Below are positions 12,430 through 28,000 of a stretch of 64,000 nt of DNA, piece after piece. The DNA lies in the NCBI GenBank assembly GCA_964020155.1, contig OZ026553.1, forward strand, positions 1,620,479 to 1,684,478, written 5' to 3'. The notes under the pieces were generated by a model. It saw nothing but the letters and a program-made list of their open reading frames with translations. It had not been told where the DNA came from and searched no databases. Position 1 is the first letter of the stretch; the number at the start of each line of letters is the position of its first letter. The position numbers were made by a program, and so were the translations under genes. The DNA comes from Chondrilla cf. caribensis. Lineage: Eukaryota > Porifera > Demospongiae > Chondrillida > Chondrillidae.

Positions 12430-13317
12430 GCTGTAAAGCAGTGTAATAAGTAATAATAAATAAATTTATAAATAAGTTTTGAAGTAAGCTGCCCATCTGC
12501 ATTTAGTGGATACCTGACCCAAACGTCTCTATTTAGTCAACCATCTCTAGTGGATGTCCTATCTGATCGTCCCTTTTCAGCGAAATTACAGCCATACTCG
12601 ATTTATCAATGTGACAGTATTTCGTGGAATTTTCGCTTCGTTGATAACTGAGTCGGACCGAAAGGGTCTCAATACGTTCGAGTTCGAAAGTTATGTTTTC
12701 ATTTAAAACTACTGTATTATAATAGTGTAAACATGTATACTTGATCCACTTGGTATGGTTATGGAATCTTATTTATCGTGGGTGAGCCTATAGCCCTGGG
12801 GGTCACTATACTAGGCGATTGCCAAAAACAGAGGAGAAGGTTACGAAGAATAAGTAAAAGAAAGATTCAAGTTCCACACGTAGATAAATGAATAATTATA
12901 CTAATTTTTTTCTTGAATTACAAAAATATTATTATTATAATAATATTATTACTGTTTTATTTATATATTACTATTGACACTATTACATGTATATTATAAT
13001 AACAGATTTGGAATAATAATACTAAATTACATTAATAATTATTCAGAGAACATAAAATAATAGGGCCTGGCTCTAATAATATGCACCTCGTGAATATTAA
13101 TGAGGTGTATGATACACTCCACCACATCAGAGAAAACGCGCACGCATCATGGTACATAAACTCTCCATATTCGCAGTAATTCATTTTCGACAAGCCTAAG
13201 GATCAGCATAAGTTTAAATTTGAACCGATTATGTGTGGCAGAATTTTCTCTAAACCTCGGGACAAAAATATGGACAAAAGACAGTGATTAAATCAACACC
13301 TTTAATTGTCACAGGAA
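12430..13317. other. Intergenic stretch, no gene seen
   Basis: Mixed unique and AT-rich sequence. A palindrome (ATGCACCTCGTGAATATTAA then TGAGGTGTAT) sits at 13081-13112. No supported coding frame. Confidence 0.6.
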
Positions 13318-13349
13318 CTAAACAATGGTTTCAAGAAGGATATTGAAAC

Positions 13350-13860
<511 letters not shown>

Positions 13861-15848
13861 CAACAATCATTTTACTGTGTAAGATTGTTTTGAAGTCATC
13901 ATCATATTGTTCATAACTATTGTAAATTGAGGCAGTCACAAGCAATACATGCAAGGAGGATGTTGCAAACAAGAAGTGAGAAAACTGTTTACAAGAACAG
14001 AATTGTTGACTGTCAATGGAGTGATTTGGGTGGAATTGATAACCAGCCTGTGGACTCATACACACATTCACATTCATATCCCACATTTCATGCATAAGCT
14101 AGGGACATGTACATGTCGTTTCTCTTCAAATCCCTCCAGTTATTTTTGGAGATAATGGATGAATGTCGTTGCTTGCTCTCGGCAGTTATAGCGTTCAATA
14201 CACAGTCTTTTTACACATCCACATGTATATTGTACTGGCATAGTGGAAAATCTCACTACTAGATTGTTGACATATACAAATTAGGCAAGAATAACAACTT
14301 ATAATAATAAACCAAAGACATGGGCATTCATGACATGATATGAAATTATACAGTACTGTACCTGGTCCAGTATAACATGCATGTGAAAAATAGTAGTAAT
14401 AGAAAGCAATATCATGCACTGTGTTATAAATGAGCATACACATTTGCATGTATAGTGGTATAATGGGGTATGATTGGTGTAATAGTAAAGAGGTACGGTC
14501 ATATATTATCATGAATGAGTATGTATGTATGTACTGATGTAAAAACTAATCCAGACATATTTGTACATTATGCGCACAATTTACTAGTGCCGGGATGATT
14601 AATCATTCAATCAATTTTCAGTTCAAATCTGATTTTTGCTAGTAATGCAAGTGAATAGAATCTGATTAATTTAGGAAGTGTTTGAGTATAACAGGAACCC
14701 ACCCCCATTATGGCCTACAACTGTCACCCCAAGGTTTAATTCTGTACATTGAGAGTTTGGAATGTGAAAAAGGACCCTCAAGACTCTACATCTATTAAGT
14801 CTATTGGGTGACTATTCACCCTGAAAATTATTTCATCACTAACAGATAATATTATCAATTTAACATGAAAGAAATCTTTGGCTTAAACGATGTCTGTTCA
14901 CAAAACCTTAATATTCATGCACACTTCTAATTAACATCTGATCACTCTAGTCATTCATAGTCTTGTATTAAGTACCCATGCAAAAAGGGTGGGAAGGGAT
15001 TGAGGAGACAGTCTAGTGTAATGACAATATTATAATGGACAAAATAGCTGTGCTTCATGCAAGTGTGGACTCATTCAGGCTTGCCTCAATAAAAATATCA
15101 TACAATCCACTACTCATGCATGTAGGAACTGGTCACGCATGCGTATTACGGTGTACACCTCCTGATCAATTGATCGTCTGCAAGTGTGCAACTTTAAATT
15201 TAAAATTCAGTCAGTCAACTTAATAATGATATTGATCAACACAATTATTTGATAATATTAATATTCTGCTGGAAGTGTAGATGCTGCGTTACATGCATGA
15301 ACGTATATAATCAAATTGAAAGTCATGATCACAAAATAATTTTTTATATAATTTATGCATATTAATATAAAAATAATATGCATAGATCTCCTGGGCCTGG
15401 CCCTAAGTTGCGAACCAATCACTATTATGTATGTGTATGTACATTTTAAACTGTTCCCTCCCTTTGCAACATTCATAGGTGCTGTCATTCTCAAGTATCA
15501 TACACAGAATAAACCGGGGTGCAGCTATCTATATTTATAGACTGTCATGCGTATGATGGCTGTCACCATACATATCTATAGACTCTGTATATGAAAAGCA
15601 CATAAATGCAACTGTTACAAAAAACTTGCAAATTAGGGTGTTAAATAATTATATATATATATATATATGAGTAGTGTGTTGAAACTAACTGCATAATAGC
15701 TACAATGGTATGCAGAATCGTTATGATATATAGCAATAATGTTATTCAAATTGCAGTAAGGGCAAGAAAGTTAAGTTCTTTTATTTAACCTCTCCTTCAA
15801 ATCCCTTTTTAGCATCTTTGTCATCCTCTTCATCATACTCTATACATT

Positions 15849-16052
15849 CTATGGACAACTGAACTCCTGCCATGCTTGGTTGAACAGAGGGTTCAAATTC
15901 TAAGTAATGTTGAAATCAGCAAATGTCTTTAATTAAATGAGATGCATGTGCAGTATTTACACAATTGTATTGAGCATACCCCTAAAGACCTGTTCAATCT
16001 GGCTGCTTCCGCTTCTTTCTGGAAATATACTATTCTTGAATTCCAAGTTATC
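15849..16052 (-). other. Copy A cytoplasmic-tail exons: 7-base shift and premature stop
   Basis: The exon matching copy B's 66-base tail exon is 73 bases here (15980-16052): AATAGTATA replaces CG after GAATTCAAG, which would break the frame. The change creates TATATTTCCAG, a good acceptor; splicing there (exon 15980-16018, 39 bases) restores the frame but drops the membrane-proximal DNLEFKRFQ. The last exon reads [16 protein letters not shown] and then TAG (15849-15851), where copy B continues for 20 more residues, mostly acidic. Confidence 0.8.
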
Positions 16053-19000
16053 CTAACATTATATAACCAAATAATACTTAGTGCCGATTTGAAATAACAA
16101 AAGTGACATTTGTCAATATGACTGGGGATATCTCGTAGTTTGGCAAAATAAGCCTTAGAGTAAAATAGTAAAAATATATTATTATACACATTTATTATTA
16201 TATCCTGAATCCAACATGTAGCAACTTCACCGATGCAAAAACCCTCATCATACCTTCACAACCAGAACGACCTTGATGGCAATCAAAAATGCTATTCCGA
16301 AAATGACGATCAGTACACAAATGGCAATGTGGACGGCAATCACCCACGGCTCAACTGCACCAGACGCACAACCTGGACAGGTGATTTAGGACATGAGTAG
16401 TTATAATTATGATACTGTGTTCAACTACAACACTATACCCTTGAAGACTGGAAATGACCTTAGGGTTGTAACAATCAACAAATTAGCAACTATAGTGCAT
16501 GAAAGGTTCGTGTTTTCAAAATGTAAACAATTACAGTAAGTAGCAAGCTCATCTTTCTGAAAAAAACTACAGAAAGGTCTATACTTGAAAAGATTCATTA
16601 CTACTATATTTCTTTAAAAATGTTTTCTTTTAATTAGTACTGTTGGATACAATTCCACTTAAAGAGAAAGATAGATGGGGCTTCAGGACCTGGAACTTCA
16701 CACTCATCGAAGTTGTTCCTGCACATTGCAGGGAATGCACAGCTGTGCAGTCAATAATTTACTGCACGAGCCCTTTGATGCTTGGCTTCATTGGAATATG
16801 AAGGTTATTACTAGCAATAATAATTATAGGTATTGTTCTGAGGTAACAATGCAATTATCAAAAACAACTTCAAATCCAGTGAATTTCGGGGATAAATTGT
16901 ATACTTCCTGGTCAATTTATAAAAACTTTCCTTCAGTAAGTATACTGTGGAATACTATATTGTAGCAACATCATCCACTAACCTTGTGGTGTTTTCTCAA
17001 CAAAGATCGACACGGTATTTCCTTCCTCTTCCACTAACACATAGTACATTATAGCAGCAGACCCACAATTTCCTGTTGAAATGGGTGCTCTACAGGAAGC
17101 TACACTGGAGCCATTTGCAAACACTAGTTGATGAATGAGGTCGTTGCAGTCTTGTGGACAAGTTGAAGATGACACCTCTATCACTTCAGTACCGCTGATG
17201 GTATATAAGCATGTGATGCAATCCTGGAAATTGGAACACTGACGGGCTCCACAAATCTACATAGAAAGATACAAGAGCATAATGCATACCATACCCATGA
17301 AAAATCACCCAATCTATACACATAATATTATTTGCACGTGATGGGAGTGAAATATATAGAACGACCAAAATTTGGCTTAAATAATGCATGGGCTGCCTAC
17401 AGCCCTTGGTAACGAGAATTACTTGTTGGTCACATTTCATGATGGATAACATCTTCATTCTTTAAGGCGAATACAACCGAAAGAAACTTCCTTTTCATAC
17501 ATACAGGAACCAGTTATGGTCCAGTGTTGGTCAAATGGTCCAATTTGACACAGTAATTCCTGTGCTCACCAAACACTATTTTGATAGTGAAAATTATCTA
17601 GGTGACAGCCTTTGGTGGCCCAAAAATCCACTGACAAATGAAGGCGGATTCATGTACCAAGTGACATTACATAATGCTTACTGCGTAGTCTCGCTGTCCT
17701 CTATGAAAAATTAATATGAATTTTTGAATAAATCTACTGAACACTATACATCTACACCATAACACATTGTAAAAACATGCAAATGACAACAACAGTGCAT
17801 GTATACAAAATGTACACACATATTGTATGTATAACACAGAACACTGTACCTTTGGTGATCCACAAATTGTACAGTGGTCCCCTATGTAACCATCTGTACA
17901 TTCACACTGACCACAGATACATTCTCCGTATCCACTACATAGCAACTGTACATGAAGATATCCGAATTATGTACAGGTTGCGTAGTAATGCAATGCCATG
18001 CACATATGCAAGTAATGCACAGACTATCATACAATATTTACATACAACATACATGTAAACACATCCCCTATAGTTCCTACAACGTTTCTGTACAATGTAG
18101 TAAACATGATATTATATTGCATACCAACACATACAATCATACACGCATGTATATATACTTGTATCCTAGTTGAGGGGAGATCAAAGGAAAAACTGCATAC
18201 ATAAGCCACGTAGCACAGGTCACCAGATACAGCTCATTGTTAGGATTAATTGCGCGAGAATAAGGCAGGAAATTAGTAATTACCCTTTTATTGCATATAA
18301 TATGTTGTATTGGACAATGCGCATAGTTACGCAGTATAAATTGTCAGTAAAAATCATTCGCTACACCAGGATACAACTATTACTGTAACATGAAAACACC
18401 TGATACTTTTGATTTACCCATGCAACATATCACACAATTGCGAGTAGATGTACCCAACACTTTATGTGCATTCAAGCTTTGCAAGACGCATGTTACTACT
18501 TTGTTGGTTCTCACATTGGAATCAGGTTCTATACAAGTGTCATTCCTCAGGTAGCAGTCACACAGTTCACCAGTGTAGAACGGATCACAGACACAATCCC
18601 CGCAATCGCACCTCCCATGTCCTGAATGAGCACATACAGTAAAACCTCTCTAATCCGACTCTCAACAGGGAAGAAAATAATGTCAGAATACAAGGGTGTC
18701 GGATTAGAGAGGTTTCATTGTCAAATAAATAAAAAAATCCGGAGCCACTTATCAACATGTGTACAGTATTGACATTGTTAATAGGTATACAATACGGAGA
18801 GATATAGCTGTAGGTGCATGCAACAAGAGATACAATCAGATAAATATAATTAGTATAAATACATGTACATGTATGAACATTACTCAGTGTTATCAATTTT
18901 TAAAAAATATGTCAAAGTGAAGGTTTTGGTTTTGCTTCACTTGCTCTGATAAGAGCAATTTTGTCTTCTAATGAAATTTCTTTGTGATTTCGCTTTACCA

Positions 19001-22000
19001 TTTGAGATTCTACTTTATCACCTCCTTTTATAACCTATATACATGGAGATAACTTTCCTCACATGACCCGTTAACCAGGGTCTGATTATTGCATCATAAG
19101 TTTGGAAATACGGTTCTGTTGTATGGCATAATGAAAGAACATGGGCTGCATGCTCAACAACGGATGAATGTGGAAAAATGGAACAAATTCAATCTGTATC
19201 TGACAGGTATAATTGTCGGACTGTAGAGGTATTTTTTATTCTGGGGGCTCCAAAATCAATATTAATTCCAGTTTTCGGATTAGGCATTTGTCAGATTAGG
19301 CAGATCAGTTTGTATTGAAAAAGTGTCCATGCTTGGAATTTGGTGTCGGTTTAAGCATTTGTTGGTTCAAAGAGGTGTTGGATTGGACAGGTTCCACTTT
19401 AATAAAACAACACAACTGAGTCACAGCGGAATTTCCCCAACCATTACTACATTAGGAGGAGTGTAGTGTGTATATAGCACAACAGAAGGTCTGGTATGTT
19501 AAACAAGACTAAAACAATGTGCCTGAGTGTGGTAATCTGCTTCCAGTGGCTAGGTCAGCTGACTCACCACTGCACAGGTGTCCAGTTGTGTCCTTCAAAC
19601 AGTTGAAGTTATCACATTCACATACATCTCCATAAAAAAATCTATTATGATCCTACACCAGTAGCGGAATACATATATAACATGTACATACTGTATATGT
19701 CCCCATACATGAGGATACTGGCCATTGTGTATATGCATGCATGTATGATATTGTGCAAATATATATTATATGTATACGTATATACAATAGTATTACAATG
19801 ACATTAGTGGAGTAGGAACATGCACTTTGGGTATGATTGCTCCTCCCCAAAATTGAGGGGAGCAATCATACTCTTCCAAAATTTCAATCAAGCCACGTGT
19901 AAATTGTGCAATCAATAAAAATAACTTCCACAAGTCTAAGTTTCACACTGAACCGGAATCTTGAACAACAGTTTTTGTCAACTATAGAATCTGATCTGAA
20001 TGACAACGCTGCAGGCTCATACTATATACCTACAATGGCTAGATTACAGAGGTGAGACAGGGCTAAAAATATATGGGGACCAATTACACTTCCTACGCCT
20101 ATGAATAAAGTGAATGCAATTACAGAGTGTCTGAATGACAACATCAACTCACCCCACCTACAGCTGTATCACACAGACACATAGCACATATACATTCTCC
20201 ATGCCCAGAACATATTTCACCGTTTGAACCACGTCTACTCATGATAGGTAGAAAGGAAAGTGTTTAAGGACATCAAAGAATCACCCTTCCTTCAATTCAT
20301 GATCAGTAACACCAATACATCACCTGCATTCCAGTTCGGCACCTTTGGAGGTAGCTTTGACATCCTCTGTACACTGGCAATCCATCCCATAGCTGCATAA
20401 ATTATACAAAACGTAATCGTATTAAAGTTGCATGGGTATTTCAAAAGGTGCTTGATGGTCAAGTGAGCTGCTATCCATAACAATTCAAAATAAATGCACA
20501 ATTTAGAAAAAGTTAATACGTGAACTTTGAGAATGAACAATAGTGCTTATATGCATAATATAATTAATTAAAATCACATACAAGTACTTGTTCCAGGTTC
20601 AAAAGAACCTTTGCTGAGGATATTTCAATTGGTAAAGTCTTTGCACTCGAATTCTAGACTAATTACTAATTCTGGGCATTAAGAGATTGGCCATTAATTT
20701 TTTATCATGAATTATATAAATTCACTGCTGTGATTATGCATATAGTAACACACATCGTATATGTAATATGTAAGTATAACATTTTTCTTATAATATTATG
20801 CCTCACGTCCATGTGGACCATCACTACTTAGAGATATAGAGATATATTGTATGCAGAGAGACACTCACCTCTGTGCATCACACTCACACAAACCACAAAC
20901 AAACACACCATTCCCAGAGCATAGAGACTCATTGAAAATCTAAAATTATTGTGTAAAAAGTAGACATGGTCATACCTGAGCAATTCACACGATTGTTAGA
21001 CATGACATGTCACATCACACAAATATCGTGGTGGTCAATGCAAAGATAGATTTAATAATTATACGGGATTTAGCAGAGATAGTTTGCATGTTTGTAGTAG
21101 AGGCAGGCTTTGGAGTCTTCCTCCAAGCTTTGAGATCATATTCTCAACGTTCTGACTACATCAACACAGAGATGCCATTTAACACAATTAACCTGATTGT
21201 AAATGCACAAAGTTATGGGAGGGAAACCACACTGTAGGTGGCATGCAGCATCTAAACTGTTCCTAATAGAGCTAATTGACAAGTAACTAAATAGTTTGAC
21301 ATATCAGGGCTTCTAAAGAGATATTTACCACCCCAAAACCAGTGTGTTTTGAATTTGTATGTATATACCACAATTTAAAACACACTGGTTTTGGGGTGGC
21401 AATTATTGTGTTTGAATTAATATTATGGTGCATATCAAAATGGTTCAATGTGTATGTAAACAGGACGATTGCAAATACAGAAAGAGAGAGATTCTACTGG
21501 CTTACCTTATTGTACAAACAGTTACATTCACAAAGTGTTTCCACATTTATCACTGTTTCCCCGTATATTCCTGCTGATATGGGTATTCTGAAGGAGGTGA
21601 CCAGAAGAAACAAGAGCACACTAATCCACTGTGAGTGGTCACCCTTGTAAAGATCAAGAATCATACTCACTTCAGATTCTGTACTTGTTGGACTTTGGAA
21701 CAGTCGGTGAGTTGGACATTGACAGTGAAAGTGGACTACAGACACAACCAATAATTAGGAAGAACAGTAATGTATACATGTCGCAATACTTTACTGCACA
21801 CAGAACACAAATCTGTCAATTATTCCATATAAACAGGGATCACTTATCTCAATTTCAATTATGCATGTCTTTAGTGCACAAAGAGCACACAATCAGAAAC
21901 TCAAAGAAGTACAAACTAGGTATACATTCTCTCACAAAACTTATGTTCACCATTGAATGTTTATACAATGGTGAACATTATGCTAATTTTAATTACTAAA

Positions 22001-25000
22001 TCAAGTATGCCCTCTTTACAATAAAATGGAGACATGTAAATATGAACTAGATACATCACATGTATTATTACATAAATTTGATAATTGCTCACAATACTCC
22101 CAGCTGACAGAGTACTGCATTCATTAGGAGGATCTTCTTCAGCACAATGAGACCTCAAGGAGAGGCTCAGACCTTCTGGAACACTTGTTTGAAGTACAAC
22201 TGAAGAGGAAATACTCTGTGAAGATGGAACAAAATTAAATTGACAGGCAATGCCGGACCTCGTATCCATTGTACCTAATGTATGTAAGGACAGAGATAGA
22301 GAGTAAAAAAGGATAGAAAGGGCAGCAATTATACCATGTAGACTAAAGAAATTTCAAAGTGGCACAAATATAATTTTACTGATTTGTTTCATACTGCAGG
22401 GAATGTTGTCTTCAGCATTCGTATGTGAGCGTATACCATATCAATTGTAAGTGGCAGTTGTGAGGGCAAATGCAAGTACAAAGTGTGCAATTGCAAATAA
22501 CAGTACTATTTCCACACTTATCATGACAAGTACTTGTTATTAAATTTGCCAGTTACTAACCTATCAACTCATTGTTCACAGGTATAATATAAATCTGCCC
22601 TAAGGTTTATACCTAAGTTAACATAACACATAACAACAAAATATTATTATATTATTATTACATATATACTATAATATTTTATACACAGTTTATACAAATA
22701 ACCATTATTCACAGTCACCCCCATACAAATTATACTAATTCGATGTCTACATACAGCAATGAACATCATGCATGCATGTATAGACCTACGTACATACATT
22801 GTAATATGCACTTTCAATGGCTGATATTAAGTTTGAAGAGTCATCACTGATGGTTTCAATGGCAATGTTGGGAAGGATGTCAAGAGTCCGTAAATCATTC
22901 TGAAAAGAAAGAATAATGGATTTGATAAGGTTTAATTGGTTAATATTTTGAAATAACTAGCAAAGATCAACTTAGATGGAGGAATATTATTGTGTGAATA
23001 ATGGAGTCACTGCTACAATTGAATACAGAAGTCTATAGTAGGGGTCTTAAAATGCAGAATTCCTACTAGTTGGCACTGCTGTTTAGCAGCATATAACATA
23101 GTGATCCAAACTTTGAGCTAACACAGAAGGGAAAATACTGGTTTTATCAGCTGGATGAAACTGGACCAGTAATAAATAGTACATCTCAGTGCTGCCACGA
23201 TATATCAATATGTTGACATGTCCTATATTATAAGAACCTTATGTCAACATGGTACGTACTCAATATAAAGGGCATCTCCATATATATGTACACACTATAG
23301 GTGCTATTTGCAAAATGAAAGATCACAAGATATGATTGCATCGAGCACAAAGGCTAAGTTTGCAGTCTTACAGTGGGCCCAAAATGGCTCTAGGCTGATG
23401 GATGAGTAGCTAGTTTGCTAACTCAGGAAACACCAGTAGTATTATTTGTAATCTTATCCACCACCATTTGAACATGACATCACCTTTATGAAATTTAACA
23501 TGCATGAAATCATATTCTTGCAGTTCTAAACTCAATGTTTTCAAAGTTCTGAGCTTTTTCTCCTATCCAAACACTTTCCCAAGATTCAATGTCCCCAGGT
23601 GTTCAGATAATTCGGATTGTATGGAACTTCATACATAGAAATTGAACAATGTGTGATGTTGTTCAATTTTCATGATCTCATTTTTCATTCTTTTTTTCAT
23701 CTTTCTTTTCCTCCTATGCACGTCATATAATACATATTGTTTTAACCTAAACCACCCTCCGGCCACAATATTGAAATATATGGGGTTAATCAACTACAAG
23801 GGACATAAGTTAGCTTTAGGTTCTGCATTATTACGACATTACGATACAAGAGTCATTGAAATATGATCACTAATAGAATATAGCTGAGAGTTGTATAATG
23901 TATAACCAGAAATATTGGCAGAAAGAATATTTGGCGGTTTGTTGAATTTTAGGGTATTAATTAGCAGTTTTTATTTTGGTGGATGTCAAGCCCAGGTTAT
24001 AATCATATTCATAGCCACAGTTACTGTGCTATACCCAATATAAAAACTTTAACGCTTGAAATGACTTTCGAAAATGGAGTTTTCGATCGACAGCTGTATT
24101 CTGTTTCTTTCTCTTGAAGTACCAATACATCGCCATGATTATTCAAGCCACACAGACGCGCAACGTCGGGATTACGTCACTTTATTGTGACATAATCCTG
24201 ACGTTTGGCACGGGTGCTATTATTTTGACGAATATTATGTTGGTGGTAGTCAGTCAAACCGCAAAACCGCCAAAATAAAATGAACGCCAATATTTCCGGT
24301 TATACAGTATTCTGTAAATTATCTGTGGAGGTTACAGCCACTCCAAGTCTGCACTCACTTACATATTCAGGACGGGCTCTATTAGCGACAGCAAATACAA
24401 CAAAAATGGATCTTTCCTGTAACTTGGAGCCTATCATAGACAAGGAAGGATAATCCTACAACAGACAAGAATGAGAGATTGTGAATTGTTAGCAAAGTTG
24501 AATAGTGAATTGTAATGAGCAATTATTCCGACATAATATCACTTGTGGCTAACAGTACCAATGATATTAGAGTTGCATACCAGAGTCAGAGGTTCTTCAT
24601 AAACAGAATTAGCATTCAAATGACACTGACCGTCATGAGGTCGCACAGCACCAGCAATCTGAATAACAGCAATACAAGAAATTTGTTATCCTAAACGTAC
24701 TTCATCTTTCAATGACCAATTCATTTAATAACTCAAACTAACATTATTTTTGTTAAAGCTTTAATTCTGACATTGCCAATCTGTTCTCTTAATACAAATC
24801 TTACATTCATAGTCCATGCAGGACTACAGACTGTCAGTTTGTTCAGAATTGAACAACACATAATATTATGAAAGACAATCTCCAACAGGAAATGATACAT
24901 CACATGCAGAGAAGTAGTACTCCCCATGTGGTTACACCTGTAATGTAATTTCTTTCGTTCAGCCACGTAGTTAATAGAAATTCAACGTGGCCACCTTTGT

Positions 25001-28000
25001 AAAATGCTTTAGGATTTATACAATGAGCCACAAAAGATTAGCCTCATTTACACTAGGTATTAGGTTATAGGAATTCTGTTAAGTCACTTTTGTAACTGGT
25101 TTAGCTCAACTAGTTTGGTGTGTTCAGAGATAGTTGGTCTATAGCACGCATGGGTGATTACAATCCAACACATGAGAACGTTCAGACTATTAAATTATGT
25201 TCAAATCAAAATAATATTATGGCCCAATGGCATATTTTGCATTCTTTTCTTCATGTTAATAAAATTCTTTGTAGTTGTAGAATAATAAAGACTAATCATA
25301 ACAATAAAATTGACCTTTTTCATGGATCTTTCAATTACATTTGTTAGTTTAGTCTACATTTATGCAAAATGTTTGTTTTTTCACAATTTTTCTCCAGTTT
25401 CAAAGCTCCTCAATCTTTTGTCTGTTTGGTCATCTGTTTTTTTATCATTTATTCCTTCAAAGAACTTGACTTGTTAAAATTGTTTACAGGCAAAGTGCTT
25501 CATTATGAGCCAACATCAAACCAACTTTATACCTACTTCGATAGATGGTGCACCTAAATCAAATGCGTGATTAAGTTTAAGTTATGGTTTGAAGCAAACC
25601 AAGTTTAAAGTGCTTCATGAATCGCTTTCGTACTGTAGTGTAAATGGGGTTATTTCAACATTTCTCACCTTTCCATCACCTCCAATGTGAAACTGAGCAT
25701 CTGACAGATACACAATGATATGCCGGGTAGGTGATGGTCTCCACCCTATGGCCTGTGGCCCCAAAAAACAGCATAAGAATAAAATTTAAATGGACAGTTA
25801 TACCCAATACAAATTATCCAGTATTGACTGATTTGATCAGAAATTCGCACACAAACAATGCAGAATTAATAATAAAATACAAACAATACAGAGCTTGCAG
25901 ATTTTACAGATCAGGTTAATGCATGAAATTAACCACAGACCTCGTTGCTTATGCGACAACATCAGGATCTCAAATATATGTACATGTAAAGTCACGTTAC
26001 TAAGAATAATTGCATTTATTCAAACTTACAACCACCCAATATATATTGATTGGATTTGTCAAATTCTGTACACATGCAATGGTACACAACACATTACTCA
26101 TACATTGCACTTGTCAATGGGATACCTCTGAGCAAACGGCAGCTTGTAGTAAAGCGTCCAAACCTCCTTCAGGAGGATCCTTGTTAACTGTTGTAACAGT
26201 ATTATTGACAGCCATCTATAACAGAAAATCAACATTCAATTAGCTCAAAGTACAATTACATCAGATTCAAAAATTCTCAACTCATCATCAACAGATCAAT
26301 TAAACCACCAATAATTCTCACTTTAAACTTTGTAATGTTGGTTGTCAAAGACAAAGCATTATGAAATCCATAACTGAGAACAGGTTCCCCTTCAGATGGT
26401 ACACTAAAATTAATAAAAACTTATATCACAGGAAAAATCCAGAAATACAATGTCACAGCAGACATGCATGAAATGTATAAACAACCAATTCAGAATTGAA
26501 AACATAACAGAACAAAGTACCTGGTAAAGAAAGGTTCTGTTGGTTTATCCACAAAGGAACCAAAGCCAATAGTGAAATCAGAAGATATTGAGTGGATTGT
26601 ACCAACTTTGATCAACCAAGAAAAATGCTTATTATCACAATTTCAAAGTGTTGATACTATGCACTAACACTGTACAGCTCACGCACATATGTTCTCAGCA
26701 AGAACATTCAGTGTTTGTATATCGTCTTTCATTGAGTCCGAAGCATCCATCAGAAAATAAAAGTCCAATGGAAAATCACTGGCGGGCTTAATGGAAATAT
26801 TAAACTGCAGTTCTTCTCCTGTATAGATGAAGAATGAATAAAATGCTGCTGATATTGCCAAGACAATGTCATTTTTACTGTTAATAACAAAGACATGTAC
26901 AATATTTAATCATCAAAATTCCTAACCCGGTCTGAGGACAGCTGTGGTGCTCAAGGGTAGCAATTGAACTGAACTATTGAAGGATCCTTCCTATAATAGT
27001 TGCAAGGAAAAGATAAGCTGAAACCATCAGTATTCAACATAATAACACAAAATAAAAGTTAACATGCAGTTCCCAATTTGTAAAAAAATGAGTTACAATG
27101 TCCCGCTCCTAAAACATTCATGTGTTGAGAAAAAAAGCATGTGATAAGTGCAGAGCAGGGAGAACAGCAATCAGGTCAGTTACAGGTTAATTAACGTTGG
27201 CAGGCTCCTAATGACAGTCAATCAAAGCAAAAATAATGGGAAAACTGGTCAATGAAGTAGGTGCTTAGTGGTGTCATGTGATTTAATTATCACACAAGTA
27301 AAGTACGATAAATAACAGAAACCATTACTTATGCATGATGTACTATATTGTCATGGTTCACAGTATTACATATATTCTGTACAAAGTCATATTGAATACG
27401 AAATAGACTGCTGAAACTCGAAGTTTGTCATACATCACATGATAAAACCAGTCAGTGTCGAATAATATTGACGCTGAGAAATTGAAAACAAAAAAATGGT
27501 ATTTATAGTAAACATGAATATTTTGTTAGAGGAACATTTTGGCTTTTAGTAGTGCTCAGGAAATCAGTTCTATCATTGTCCTTCATATCTTGCTAATGCT
27601 CGGACCTATAAGCCAAAAGGTTTATCAAACAAAGATAAGTTCAACTCAAAACACAGAAAAGATTACTAGTTTTTGAAAATGAGAGTCATCAACCAAAAGG
27701 TTGTTGCTTTACCATTGTCCTGCATGGTACCAAACACTATGGCATCAATTGCATTATGTTTACAAGTAATATCCATGTACCGTTCATGGTGCATACTAAC
27801 CTTGCTAATGTTCAGGTATCCTTGTGGGGACTCTAGGTCCATGCAGAACTCACTCCCATCACTCTGTGACATACATCTGGTCTGTGTGTATGTGTGTGTG
27901 TGTGCATGGATATATGGAGAAGTAAAAATATAAAAACACAAATACAAGGCTTATTGTCATCCACCTACAATAAATTAAACATATGGATATACAATAGAAT

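Noticed and set aside
21007..21237. + strand open frame in an integrin A intron, also partly open at 38690-38929 in B
   Set aside because: The reading differs between the two copies by frame-disturbing changes and has no splice support; it is duplicated intron sequence.
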